Origin: Azadirachta indica
Lineage: Eukaryota > Streptophyta > Magnoliopsida > Sapindales > Meliaceae
Direction: 5' to 3'
Assembly: GCA_022749755.1 (NCBI GenBank)
Contig: CM040449.1
Coordinates: 9,309,657 to 9,373,656 of the forward strand
Length of the DNA stretch: 64,000 nt
The translations under genes and the position numbers were made by a program. Positions 38,710 to 49,034 of this stretch are shown here, one piece after another. Below the pieces are notes generated by a model. It did no database searches and was not told where the DNA came from. It saw nothing but the letters and a program-made list of their open reading frames with translations. Position 1 is the stretch's first letter; each line of letters begins with the position of its first letter.

Positions 38710-39448
38710 TTGGTGAAAGGTAATTTAGAAACCTCCTTTGGAAATTTGTTTGATTCATCTTCAAACTCACACACAACTAATACTATGGCTGAAAATGAAA
38801 GTATACATGGAGAAAATGAAAATCATCATGTTCGAACTATGCGTGAATATTTGCAACCTCCTCGAAATTCATCTCCTTTATGCTTTATTTTTCCGCTTAA
38901 TGCAAATAACTTCAGATTTAAGTCCGGTATGATTCCTTTACTTCCTAATTTCCATGGCTTAGAGTCTGAGAGTCCTTATTTATATTTGAAAGAATTTGAG
39001 GAAGTATGTGCCACATTTATGGATCAAACATGTAGTGAAGAAATAATTAAGCTAAAATTGTTTCCTTTTTCTTTAAAAGATAAAGCAAAAACATGGCTTA
39101 ATTCATTAAGACCTAGATCTATAGGCACATGGCAAAGAAATGCAAACCAAGTTTTTAAAGTAATTTTTCCCAATACATAAAACGAATGCTTTCAAGAGAC
39201 AAATTCAAAATTTTTGTCAAAAAGGAAATGAAACCTATTTTCAATGTTTGGAAAGATTTAAAGACTTGTTGAATTCATGCCCACACCATGGTTTTGAAAA
39301 ATGGCGTACGATAAATTTCTTTTATGAAGGGTTAACACCAGAGACAAAACAATTTGTTGAAACAATGTGTAATGGTGAATTTTTAGACAAAAACCCAGAA
39401 GAAGCTTTAGAGTATTTAGATCATTTAGCTGAGAACTCTCAATCCTGA
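38710..39448 (+). pseudogene. Athila gag, frameshifted
   Basis: The first frame (38,710-39,180) carries the Athila gag core: MREYLQPPRNSSP, FHGLESESPYLYLKEFEEVC and KLFPFSLKDKAKTWLNSL. A one-base shift near 39,176 moves reading to another frame (39,181-39,448), which goes on with FYEGLTPETKQFVETM and stops at TGA 39,446-39,448. Gag is the capsid-like protein that packages the RNA. As it stands only a truncated protein could be made. Confidence 0.88.
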
Positions 39449-39599
39449 CAAACCACTAGTTCCTTTGAAAATTCAATTAGATCTAATATGCCTAGTTCTA
39501 GTGGGGGTAAATATAATTTGAGTCAAGAAAATGATTTAAGTGCTAGAATTACAAATTTAACGAGAAAGATTGAAGCCATGGAATTAAGGAAAGTTAAAG

Positions 39600-40790
39600 A
39601 GGTCAAATTTGTGCATAATGATTAAATTTGTGAAATTTGTGAAGTCATGGGACATTCCACTCAAGATTGTCCAAATATTCCTATTTTTAAAGAAGTGTTG
39701 CATGACCAAGCAAATTCTATGAATTCCTTTAAAAAGCCTTTTTCCTCTAATTCTACATATTCTGAAACATACAATCCTGGATCGAGAAATCACCCAAATT
39801 TTAGTTGGAGAAATGATAATCATGCCCATCCACCACCTCAAAGATCTTCAAATTTTTCATCATACCATTCACCACATTTGAAAACTCTTGAGGAAACATT
39901 GCAAACATTCATGCAAGGGCAAACAAGCATAAACAATCAAACATCACAAGCCATTGATGATATCAAGAATACACTTTCAACATTGACCTCAGCTTTGCGT
40001 AGTCAAGAGAAAGGTAAATTTCCTGCTCAACCACAGCCAAATCTAGTGGGTCAATTTCATGTAAGTGATTCTAACTCAAATGGAACACAGCACGAGAATG
40101 CCAACTCCATCACTACTCTCCAAAGTGGTAAGGTCATTGATAAAACCATTTCTTTGAAAGAGATTGAACTTAAAGATCCATCAAAATTAGTGAGTGAGGA
40201 AAATAATGTTGAACCTAAGATGTGTGATGTTAAAAAATGCCCTATCCCTGCTCCTTTTCCTCAAAGATTGCAACCAATTCAAAAGTTGAACCAAAATTCT
40301 GAAAATTTTGAACTTTTTAAGCAAGTCAAAATTAACATTCCTTTGTTAGATGCAATTAAGCAAGTTCCTTCTTATGCCAAATTTTTGAAAGATTTATGCA
40401 CTGTGAAAAGGAAGCTTAATGTTGAAAAGAAAGCATTTTTAACTGAGAATGTTAGTTCGATTATTCAACATAACACTCCACCAAAATATAAAGATCCTGG
40501 TTGTCCCACCATTTCTTGTGTAATTGGAAACTTTAGGATAAACCATGCTTTACTTGATCTTGGTGCAAGTGTTAATTTGTTGCCATATTCAGTGTATGAG
40601 CAATTAGGTTTAGGTGAGCTTAAACCTACTTCTACAACACTTTAACTTGCTGATCGTTCTGTGAAAATACCACGAGGAATACTTGAGGATGTATTAGTCC
40701 AAGTAGATAAATTTTACTTTCCTGTAGATTTTATTGTTTTAGACACACAACCTGTTTCTAACTCAAGCACCCAAATTTTTGTCATATTAG
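39600..40790 (+). pseudogene. Athila gag C-terminus with zinc knuckle, and aspartic protease
   Basis: Directly after an in-frame TAA at 39,623 lies a CX2CX4HX4C zinc knuckle (CEICEVMGHSTQDC), the RNA-binding part of gag. A long low-complexity linker full of Ser, Asn and Gln follows. The protease has the lineage-typical DLGASVNLLP active-site loop at ~40,556-40,585 (Asp-Leu-Gly instead of Asp-Thr-Gly). A single TAA at 40,643-40,645 interrupts the protease; the frame continues on its other side with LGRPFLATSNA. A normal Athila element has one open frame here. Confidence 0.85.
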
Positions 40791-42780
40791 GACGTCCATT
40801 TCTTGCTACATCTAATGCAATAATCAATTGTAGAAATGGAATTCTAAAATTATCCTTTGCAAACATGACATTGGAAATGAATGTGTTTAATATTTGCAAG
40901 CAACCTAGTGAAAATAATGACATGCATGAAGTTAGTTATATCGAGGAACTCGTTCATGACTACTTTAATGTTTCATCTTTTTCTGATCCCTTGGATGCTT
41001 GTTTAAATGGTTGCAATGATTTCAATTTTGATGAAAATTTTGAAGTGTCTCATATTTATTCTCTTTTAAAATCTTCTCAGGTTTTGGAAGTTAATGGATG
41101 GAGACTAAAATTTGAAGACTTACCTCAACGAGCTGATAAACCGATGCCATCGAGCGTTCAACCACCAAAACTTGAATTGAAACCATTACCATCTGACCTC
41201 AAGTATGCTTTCTTGGGTGCTAATGAAACTTTTTCGGTGATAATTTCTTCTAAACTCAGTACTCTTCAAGAATGTAAGTTGCTCAAAATTCTAAGATTGC
41301 ATAAATATGCTTTAGGATGGATAATAGCTGACATAAAAGGAATTAGTCCTTTGATTTGCACACATAAGATATATTTGGAAGATAATGCCAAATCATCTAG
41401 ACAAATGCAACGTAGGCTGAATCCTAATATGAAAGAGGTAGTGAGAAATGAAGTTCTCAAGCTTTTAGATGTAGGGATCATTTATCCTATTTCTGATAGC
41501 ACATGGGTAAGTCCTACACAAGTTGTACCTAAGAAATCTAGAGTTACTGTAGTCAAAAATGAAAATAATGAATTAATTCCAACTAGAACAATTACTAGCT
41601 GGAGAATGTGCATTGACTATAGGAAACTCAATTCAATGACTAGGAAAGACCATTTCCCGTTACCATTCATGGATCAAATGTTAGAAAGGGTAGCTGGACA
41701 TGCATTTTATTGTTTCCTAGATGGGTATTCTGGGTATAACCAAATTGAAATTGCACCTGAAGACCAAGAAAAGACCACTTTCACTTGTCCATTTGGAACT
41801 TTTGCATATAGAAGGATGCCATTTGGATTGTGTAATGCACCAGCTACATTTCAAAAATGCATGCTTAGTAATTTTAGTGATACGGTTGAACGATTTCTTA
41901 AAATTTTCATGGATGATTTTTCTGTGTTTGGTGATTCATTTGATGATTGTTTATCTAACTTGGAAAAAGTTTTGATTAGGTGTGAAGAAAAGAACCTTGT
42001 GCTTAATTGGGAAAAATGTCATTTCATGGTCACAAATGGTATTGTGCTTGGTCACATTGTCTCATCAAAAGGAATTGAAGTAGATAAATCTAAAATTGAA
42101 TTAATTGCCAATTTACCTGTTCCTAAGTCTGTTAAAGATGTTAGATCATTTTTAGGACATGCTGGTTTTTATAGAAGATTTGTCAAAGACTTTAGTGTCA
42201 TATCAAGACCATTGTGCAATCTCTTATTAAAAGATGCTCTCTTTGAGTGGACTGAGTCATGTCAAGAAGCTTTTGTCAAACTTAAAACCATGCTAACATC
42301 TGCTCCTATCATGTAGCCTCCAAATTGGACTTTACCTTTTGAAATCATGTGCGATGCTAGCGATTATGCTGTTGGAGCTGTTTTAGGACAACGAAAGGAC
42401 AAGAAACCCTATGTGATTTACTATGCTAGTAAAACCTTAAATAGTGCTCAAATGAATTATTCTACCACTGAAAACGAATTACTTGCAGTAGTATTTGCAT
42501 TGGATAAATTTCGATCTTATCTTGTTAGCTCACCCATTGTGATTTTTAGTGATCATACATCATTAAAATATCTTTTTTCAAAAAAGGATGCTAAACCTAG
42601 ATTGATTAGGCGGATTCTACTACTTCAAGAATTTGATCTCATAATTCAAGACAAAAAGGGAGTACAAAATGTGGTTGCTGATCACTTGTCAAGACTTATG
42701 TTTGAAGAATCGACTAAGACAACACCGATTAATGACAATTTCCCTGATGAGCAACTTTTCAATGTTTCTATTTTACCTTG
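40661..42780 (+). pseudogene. Athila reverse transcriptase and RNase H
   Basis: The end of the protease is followed by RT from about 41,480: MCIDYRKLNSMTRKDHFPLP, DGYSGYNQIEIAPEDQEKTT, MPFGLCNAPATFQKCM and the catalytic FMDD at 41,906-41,917. A TAG at 42,314-42,316 separates the RT thumb from RNase H, which is open from 42,347 to 42,780 with CDASDYAVGAVLGQ, TTENELLAVVFALDKF, SDHTSLKYL and VADHLSRL. The domains are complete and only two stops separate them. Right after RNase H the usual lead into integrase (FADIVNFLVIGQ, ~42,783-42,818) is present, but the zinc-binding and catalytic parts of integrase are not. Confidence 0.92.
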
Positions 42781-42781
42781 A

Positions 42782-42990
42782 TTTGCTGATATTGTCAATT
42801 TTCTTGTTATAGGTCAAATGCCAAATCATTGGAATGCTCAAGATAAAAAGAAATTTTTAAGGGAGGTGTGCAAGATTAAGAATGCTTATGCAAAAAGGTA
42901 TTCTGAAGATGTGCGATGGATAATTGAAGCAAAAGCACGTTTAGCAGGTGAGTTTTTTGATTCATTGTTTCACGCATGCCTGGTTTAGGT
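42782..42990 (+). pseudogene. Integrase lead-in fused to foreign coding-like sequence
   Basis: The frame from RNase H resumes after its stop with the Athila pre-integrase segment (FADIVNFLVIGQMPNHWNAQ ... KKKFLREV). It then passes without break at ~42,868 into residues with no similarity to integrase (YAKRYSEDVRWIIEAKARLAGEF), stopping at TAG near 42,988. This marks the left border of the acquired segment to within ~20 bases. The following Cys-rich ORF overlaps its end in another frame, so a frameshift may separate two halves of one captured gene. Confidence 0.6.
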
Positions 42991-43332
42991 AAGAGCTCTT
43001 TTACAAAGAAACGAAGAGCGAAAAGGTTACAAGTGTGTCACAATTGTGCACGTTCAACCTGTAACAAGCGATGTCGTTCTCTAGGCATGGTGTCTACTAA
43101 TAGAGAAGATAAAATTAAATTCATCAAGGATGGACTGAGTAAGGAGTCTTTAGATAGTATCTTATTAACTCTTGAGACGCATCCTAGTGGATATGTGCAA
43201 CGTGAAATTCTCAATTTGTATACATTATTTCAAAAAGAACGTGATCGTTATAGTCTTGGGAATCTGACTTTAAAAGACTTTGTTTGCCAATTTGTAAGAA
43301 AATTGGATAGGAAGCCAATCCTCGACCCATAG
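42976..43332 (+). CDS. Cys-rich protein of unknown function in the integrase position
   Basis: A 118-codon open frame with a basic N-terminus (residues ~7-18, KSSFTKKRRAKR), a possible zinc site C-x2-C-x4-C-x3-C (CHNCARSTCNKRC, residues 21-33), and then a helical part with ETHPSGYVQREILNLYTLFQ and LTLKDFVCQFVRKLDRKP. I do not recognise the family; it is not integrase, gag or an env-like protein I know. The last ~30 codons recur at 55,520-55,680 (minus strand) in a related element, so it belongs to the element family and is not a one-off. It may begin upstream in the frame that ends at 42,988. Possible origin: a captured host gene. Confidence 0.6.
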   Translation: MPGLGKSSFTKKRRAKRLQVCHNCARSTCNKRCRSLGMVSTNREDKIKFIKDGLSKESLDSILLTLETHPSGYVQREILNLYTLFQKERDRYSLGNLTLKDFVCQFVRKLDRKPILDP

Positions 43333-43624
43333 AGGGCGTTTAAGCCGTTACTGGACGTAAAATCAGAGGAAGATGTGAGCCACAATCACAACTATCTATA
43401 AATATTTACTTTTAGCTGTCGTTGTTGAAATTTTTATGTTTTAGATTCCTATATTAGCTGTTATCTTTGACATTTTTACATTTTTAAATTTTAACTTTTA
43501 TGACAACAACTGGTTTCATTAATGCATTTTCTTTAAGTTGTATAAATGCAGGACCTCACTTCTTTATTTTCATAAGAAATTGAATCACTGACGAGGGTAA
43601 AAGACTCCAAAAAAAGAAAAAAAA
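43333..43624 (+). other. Non-coding link between Cys-rich ORF and LOG copy
   Basis: The first ~80 bases (with GTGAGCCACAATCACAA) also occur in the relative at 55,500-55,560. The rest does not. Bases ~43,550-43,624 are A-rich just before the LOG start and could be the captured 5' leader of the LOG mRNA. Confidence 0.45.
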
Positions 43625-44274
43625 ATGAAAGGAGCTTCTGCTCATCAAATTAAAACTATTTGTGTTTTTTGTGGGTCAAGTTCTGGGAAAGGTGAAGAGT
43701 TTGTAAAAGCAGCAGACAACTTGGGTCGAGTTTTAACTGAGCGAAAATTTAACCTAGTGTATGGAGGAGGTAGCCTTGGGTTAATGGGGTGTGTATCAAC
43801 TGTCGCACATATAGGAGGAAGTGAAGTCATAGGTATCATACCAAAGGCTTTATCTGCAGGTAACATAACTGGCAAAACAATTGGAGAAGAACTAATGGTC
43901 TCAACAATGCATGAAAGAATTGCTAAAATGCTTGATTCTGTAGATGCTTTTATTGCCTTACCAGGTGGTTTTGGGACCTTAGAAGAAATTTTTCAAATTG
44001 CATCTTGGGCACAACTCACCGTTCATCAAAAACCCATAGGATTGTTAAATGTTAATGGTTTCTTTAACAAGTTGTTGTCTTTTCTTGACATGCTGTAGAA
44101 CAGAATTTTATTTCACAGATGGCTCGCAAACTCCTCATTTCTGCTCCGATTGCTAATGACTTGATCAATCAGTTGCAGAACTTTGTTTATGAACCAGATC
44201 CAACAATGGCACGATTAGAATAGTCAAGTGAAAGCAGTAAAAAGCGAAAGCTGGATTTGTCACTTCATTTGTAA
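43625..44274 (+). pseudogene. LOG-like: Captured intronless cytokinin-activating LOG gene copy
   Basis: LOG enzymes release active cytokinin by removing ribose 5'-phosphate from cytokinin nucleotides in the cytosol. The frame (43,625-44,098) shows GGGSLGLMG (residues 47-55), Arg98 in STMHERIAKM, and the signature PGGFGTLEE (113-121), including the catalytic Glu121. One base is lost near 44,093, causing a stop at residue 158. The correct frame then continues with VEQNFISQMARKLL to a TAG at 44,221 (probably a former TGG) and a basic tail ending TAA 44,272-44,274. The total of ~216 codons is a full-length family member. Plant LOG genes have several introns and this copy has none, so it came from spliced RNA. 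It resembles the divergent LOG subgroup with a KKRK tail. Two lesions make it a pseudogene, though the 157-residue part keeps the active site. Confidence 0.88.
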
Positions 44275-45427
44275 CTTTTCTTATCTCTTTTTTTTACTCA
44301 TTGCATTTTGTTATTTTTTTCGTTATTTTTGCTTAAGTTTGTTTCAAGTTTTACTTGTGTTTCAATAACTACTATCTCAGGTAATATTCTCTATATTGTA
44401 CCTCTTTACTTTTAAACATTGGGGACAATGTTGCAATCTGGTTGGGGGGAGTGTAGTCGACATAAGTAACCATTTTTTTTTATATACAACTAAAAAAAAA
44501 AATTATTAGATTCATAATTTGTAAGGATGGTAGAGTAAGGAGTAATCTTACTCCTAAGACACATGTTAGTAGGTATGCATTATCATTTGTTTTGATTTTT
44601 AAATTTCATAATAAAGAATTTATCATTCACTTTCTTTTGAATTGATCAAATATACAAACTCTCACATCATCATCACATAATAAATTATGCTCAAATACTC
44701 AATCAGTAAAATATTTATAAACCATCTTTCACACACACAGTTTGATACATGATTGTGGATGACATATTGAAATTTTACAATATTTGAGCTCTTTAATTTT
44801 GTCAAAGGTAGCAACTAAGGGTTCAAAAAAAAAATCTCCAAAAAAAAAATATAAAAAATAATAAAAAAAAAAGTTAAAAACAAAATAAATAAATAAAAAT
44901 TCTAATCAAAACTTTTACTTAGTAACCGGGCTTCTTGCCTAATCAGCAGTGAATGTTCGCGTAAAACGGTAAAGTTTTGATATGAATAAGTTCATAGCCT
45001 TAACTCGAGTAATTAAGTCCATAGGGGTGTTTTAATACCTAATACCCTAAGGCCAACTGGTCTAGGAGTTATTGGCCCAAAGCTCGCTACATGGGTTAGG
45101 TTATGCAAAAAAAAAAAAAAAAAAGTGGAGATAGAAATAATCTTTGCTCAAAGAAGTTTACCTTGACAAAATTTAGAACAAATGTTGTTTGATTCTAATT
45201 AAGTCCCATAACATGTATTAGTTATAAAAGCACAAAAAGAAGGTTTATTAATAATTCGACTGATGAGTATTTGGCACATATATAGTAATTTTTTAAGTGA
45301 GAGTTTGTTTATTTTAAGAAGATGAAAAGGAAAAGAATGATTTTTACTTTGATGTAAATTCTATAAATCAACTCTAAATGATATTGCTTATATTACTAGG
45401 GACTAGTAATAAGCTGGTTGGGGAGTG
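44275..45427 (+). other. 3' untranslated part of the Athila-type element
   Basis: It contains the Athila motif AAACATTGGGGACAATGTTG (44,416) followed by GGTTGGGGGGAGTG, then AT-rich sequence. A small segment (44,925-45,100) has TAACCGGGCTTCTTGCC and CATGGGTTAGGTTATGC, and the purine tract at 45,415-45,427 abuts the LTR. No frame is seen. The captured LOG ends near 44,310, where similarity to the 55.4 kb relative (TTTTTGCTTAAGTTTGTTT) resumes. Confidence 0.6.
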
Positions 45428-46829
45428 TGATGAATGTTTAAAAGTGTAGATTTATTAAGAGAAATATTATGATTTACACTTAATAATGTCCTTCTATTCC
45501 CCAATAATGAAGCATATTCCTTTATATTGAATTGTAAAACATGAATTGGACTAAATAGTTGGTTTTGCACAGGTTTCGTATAATGAGCGTATCTTTCAAT
45601 TCAAATTATCAATTGATACGATTCTTGGGCTAGACAAATATAAACTCATCATTTCAGAACTCTGTAAGCCAAAGGTTGGACCAGTTTGAGCAATTAATGG
45701 GACGAAATTGGGCTTCAACAGAACTCAAGCGCATCTTTGAACCAGCTCCACATGCTTCCGTATTTGGGCCGTATCTCCCTAAATAAGTAACGAAAAGTTA
45801 CGTGGTTGGGTGATCTAGAAAGCTGAGAAAGGGATCTAAATTGTTTATGTTTTGTACTTTCTCAAATTTCAACTGATAGATTACCAAAAAGAGCTATCAT
45901 TTTAGAAGGGCGGTGGAGAAATGCGACTTGAACATCTCTGTCTATTTTCAACACAGCTCATGGTCTAAAATAGAAATAAGAGCAAGATATGGACCATTAG
46001 AAAGATGAGTCATCCACCTATAACTTTGAAGAAGGATTCTTTACGAAATTAGGTGGTTTTCATGGTCAAAGATATGTTGGAAGTTGGTAAAGCGTGATTA
46101 ATTGGAAATTGACCAAATTATGTTCACACATGTGGAATGTCTTTTGTTTTACCTATATAAAGGAAGACGTGGAAGTGAGGAGGGAGATCAGTTTTGTTTT
46201 CCATTTCTATTTTAGTGTTGTAATTTTAACTTCAATTAAATGATGTATTTCTAATTTCGTAATTAGGGTTAAGGGTAAACTTTTGATGATTTTATAGTTT
46301 TGTTCTTTGATCCTTTGTTTTGTTCTTCATTGTTAATCTTTTTATTGATTGAGTACTATATTTTGCAAGTGATTTTGAATTGTTAGAAACCTTGATTCAT
46401 TGTTAACAAATGGTACATTGAATACTTGGATATTTTCTACATATCAAGAGTAAGGCAACTTATAGTTTTTCACCATCAACTAAAAGGTAAGTCTTTTGAT
46501 TTCTTTGTGCCTAAATGTTTTGTTTTCATCATCCAATTAAGATCACTTCTTTTGATTCTTAATTGTATTTTTCTTTAAGAAAAAGGATCAAGAATAAGTT
46601 CTATACAAATCATTAAAATAGATCCCTAATGCCCTAATATATAATAATATAGAATTTAAATTTGACAATAAGCAAATTCACTCCATTGGAATATTCGGAT
46701 TTGTAATATTTAGTCCTTTGGACTTGTAAACTTAATATAACATATTCCCTGTGGACCGACACTCGAACTTCCGAACTTTATTACTTGAGACAACCTATAC
46801 TTGAGAGTTATAACCTTTAAGTTGTAGCA
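45428..46829 (+). repeat. 3' LTR of the Athila-type element
   Basis: It is nearly identical to the 5' LTR and ends GTTGTAGCA, followed by the ATTGG duplication. The TATA box TATATAAA is at 46,154-46,161. Confidence 0.93.
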
Positions 46830-46834
46830 ATTGG

Positions 46835-47434
46835 CAGGGACTATTATTCATTATTCAGATACTGATCCAGGTCCACGTACTCGTAAAGATGTAAAGAATG
46901 AGGTATTAATGGGTTTAAATGTTTACGGTAAGGGAGTGAATCAGAATAAACTCGTGACACAACGTTTATACTGTACTAGAAAATTCTAAAATACTTATAG
47001 GACTGAAAGGTGCTGGATGAAGAAATTAAAAGAAAGTTTAGTAGGTGAGGCAAGTTCCAAGGGTGAGGAAGGCACAAGGGGTGAGACTAGTGAGAAGCAA
47101 TCAGTAACACTAGATCCATTTCCTGTTAGGATGGAAGAACTTTTTGAGCTTGTTATTTTCAAAGACACTTATGCAAAGTAGTGGTGAGATGGTGTAGGGA
47201 AGACAAATTAAATAGCGACTAACCTTTTGTATGTATGTAGTGTTTTTGTATATACCTATATAGGGTAACTTAAGTTTGTTATCCTTTGAGTATTTTGTGT
47301 TGATTTTGTTGTAAAGAATCATAAACTTATATAATCAATGTATAAATGACTTTTGTTTTACTTGTATTATTGAGACTTACTCATTTTGTGCTGCTTTACT
47401 TTGACTGTTGTGACATAAAATCTATTGTTTCAGT
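46835..47434 (+). pseudogene. Outer chromovirus 5' accessory frame, second part, and leader
   Basis: It continues the frame cut at 36,877 up to TAA near 46,989. Further coding-like sequence (WMKKLKESLVGEASSKGEEG and TLDPFPVRMEELFELVIFKD) follows to about 47,180, and then non-coding sequence up to gag. Function unknown. Confidence 0.4.
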
Positions 47435-48450
47435 ATGTCTGATAATAGGGAAATAGGGATATCATCTTCACAAAGAGAGGAAGAGTTTGGTGAGTTTCAC
47501 CAAACGATGAGAGAATTTGTTACTGCTCTTCACGGGATTACCAATAATTCTCAAAATCAGGGTAATGGTAATGGAGGTCAGAATATGTCAGCGTTAAGTG
47601 AATTCAAGAAACTCAATCCTCCAACCTTTAGCAGAAAGTCTAGCCCATTAATTGCCGAGAAGTGGGTAGAACAAATTAACTGGATCCTAGATGCTATGCA
47701 AGCACCCAAAGAGATTTGGGTTAAACTTGCAACATTTCAATTGACTGAACAAACAAATCATTGGTGGAATATTGTTAAAATTATAAAACCGGAGGATGAG
47801 TGGACATGGGATGTTTTCAAAGAAGCCTTCGTGGGTAAATATTTTCCTGAGGTATTTCGTGATGCCATGCTAGATGAATTTATTCATCTAACTCAAGGAA
47901 ATATGTCAGTGGCACAATATGAGACAAAGTTTGAAGCATTAAGCCGGCTTGCTACTTCAATGATTTCGAGGGAAAAAGATTAAGCGGCTTGTGAAAAGTT
48001 TAAGGCCGTCACTTCGACATGAATTTATAGTGCTGAACCTTCAGAACTATTCAGAAGTGGTTGAATTAGCCTTGATGATAGAATAAGATGAGGAAGAGAT
48101 CAAGCAAATAGTGGAATCAAGGAAGAGAAGTTCTGAGCAGAAGCTTCCTAAATGGGGGGAAAAGAGACAGATGAAAAGTTAGTGCCCAATTCACGATAAC
48201 TGAGGTTCCCGCAGGATGTCAAGTGTGTGTTTCGAGTGTGGGCAACAGGGGCATCATCGAAATATGTGTTCGCGCTTAAGGCAGACACAAGGCCAAACAA
48301 CCAGATCTATTCAGGAAAGCACTCAAGATGACCAGAGGTCCCATATACCTCTAAGTGTGTGTTTTGAATGTGGAGAACGTGGCCATTATCGAAACCAATG
48401 TCCACATTTAAGGCAGACATCGAGTCAAATGCCTAGCTCACAATAAGGGA
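47435..48450 (+). pseudogene. Outer chromovirus gag with two zinc knuckles
   Basis: The 182-codon frame 47,435-47,983 carries the retrotransposon gag core (LNPPTFSRKSSPLIAEKWVE, TFQLTEQTNHWW, FPEVFRDAMLDEFIHLTQG). A frameshift near 47,980 breaks it. Two CCHC knuckles follow in a second frame (CFECGQQGHHRNMC from ~48,228 and CFECGERGHYRNQC from ~48,360). Doubled knuckles are less common than single ones in this lineage. Confidence 0.88.
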
Positions 48451-48639
48451 ATGCTCAATCAATAGTACAACAATTTCAACAAGGTAAACAGCTACAACAA
48501 AGAAATTATGAGAAGTCTCCTCAAAGGTCCCAAGTGTCACAAGGGCGAGGAAGACCCAAAGTTCAGGGTAGGGCTTACGTTATCACTCAGAATGTGGATC
48601 TACTAGATTATGCTGTAGTAGAAGGTAATTTTCTTTAAT

Positions 48640-48915
48640 TCAATACTTGGGCTAGAATATTATTTGATTCTGATGCTACGCATTCTTTTATTTCAGCAGA
48701 ACTTGTATCTTTTTTGAGTATAGAGACTAAACTTTTAGAGCATGAGTTATCTGTTAAAACGCTTGTTAGAGGTAGAATAAATCTGGATAGAATGTGTAAT
48801 AATTGTGAAATTGATGTGGGTGGTTGTAAAGTCACATTTGGGTTAGTTGCAATGAAAATGGTGATATTAGGTATGGATTGATTGTCATCTTTCCATGCCA
48901 TTATAAATTGCTAAA
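48640..48915 (+). pseudogene. Outer chromovirus aspartic protease
   Basis: The active-site loop reads ILFDSDATHSFIS (canonical DSGATHSFIS; the catalytic-loop Gly is mutated to Asp), followed by typical protease sequence to GLVAMKMVILGMD and a stop. It is inactive by mutation and truncation. Confidence 0.8.
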
Positions 48916-49034
48916 GAAAAAGGGTAACTATTAATCTTCCCAATGATGAAAGATTTCATATTGTTAGGAGAAAGAGGGCCAAGCATCATTATACCTATAT
49001 TGGGTATAATGAACAAAAAGATTATTTAGGATGG

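Larger units (their letters stand above)
36878..46829 (+). mobile_element. Athila-type Ty3/gypsy element carrying a captured LOG gene
   Basis: The LTRs are 36,878-38,277 and 45,428-46,829 (TGATGAATG...TTGTAGCA). The target duplication ATTGG is exact at 36,873-36,877 and 46,830-46,834. The Athila-type primer site TTTTTGGCGCCGTTGCCGGG starts at 38,280, and the purine tract GGTTGGGGAGTG precedes the 3' LTR. Gag, zinc knuckle, protease, RT and RNase H are all present with a few stops. Integrase and the env-like region are absent, replaced by a Cys-rich ORF and an intronless LOG copy. Only three differences are seen in the first ~150 bases of the LTRs, so insertion was recent. The element needs integrase from elsewhere. 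Confidence 0.93.
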
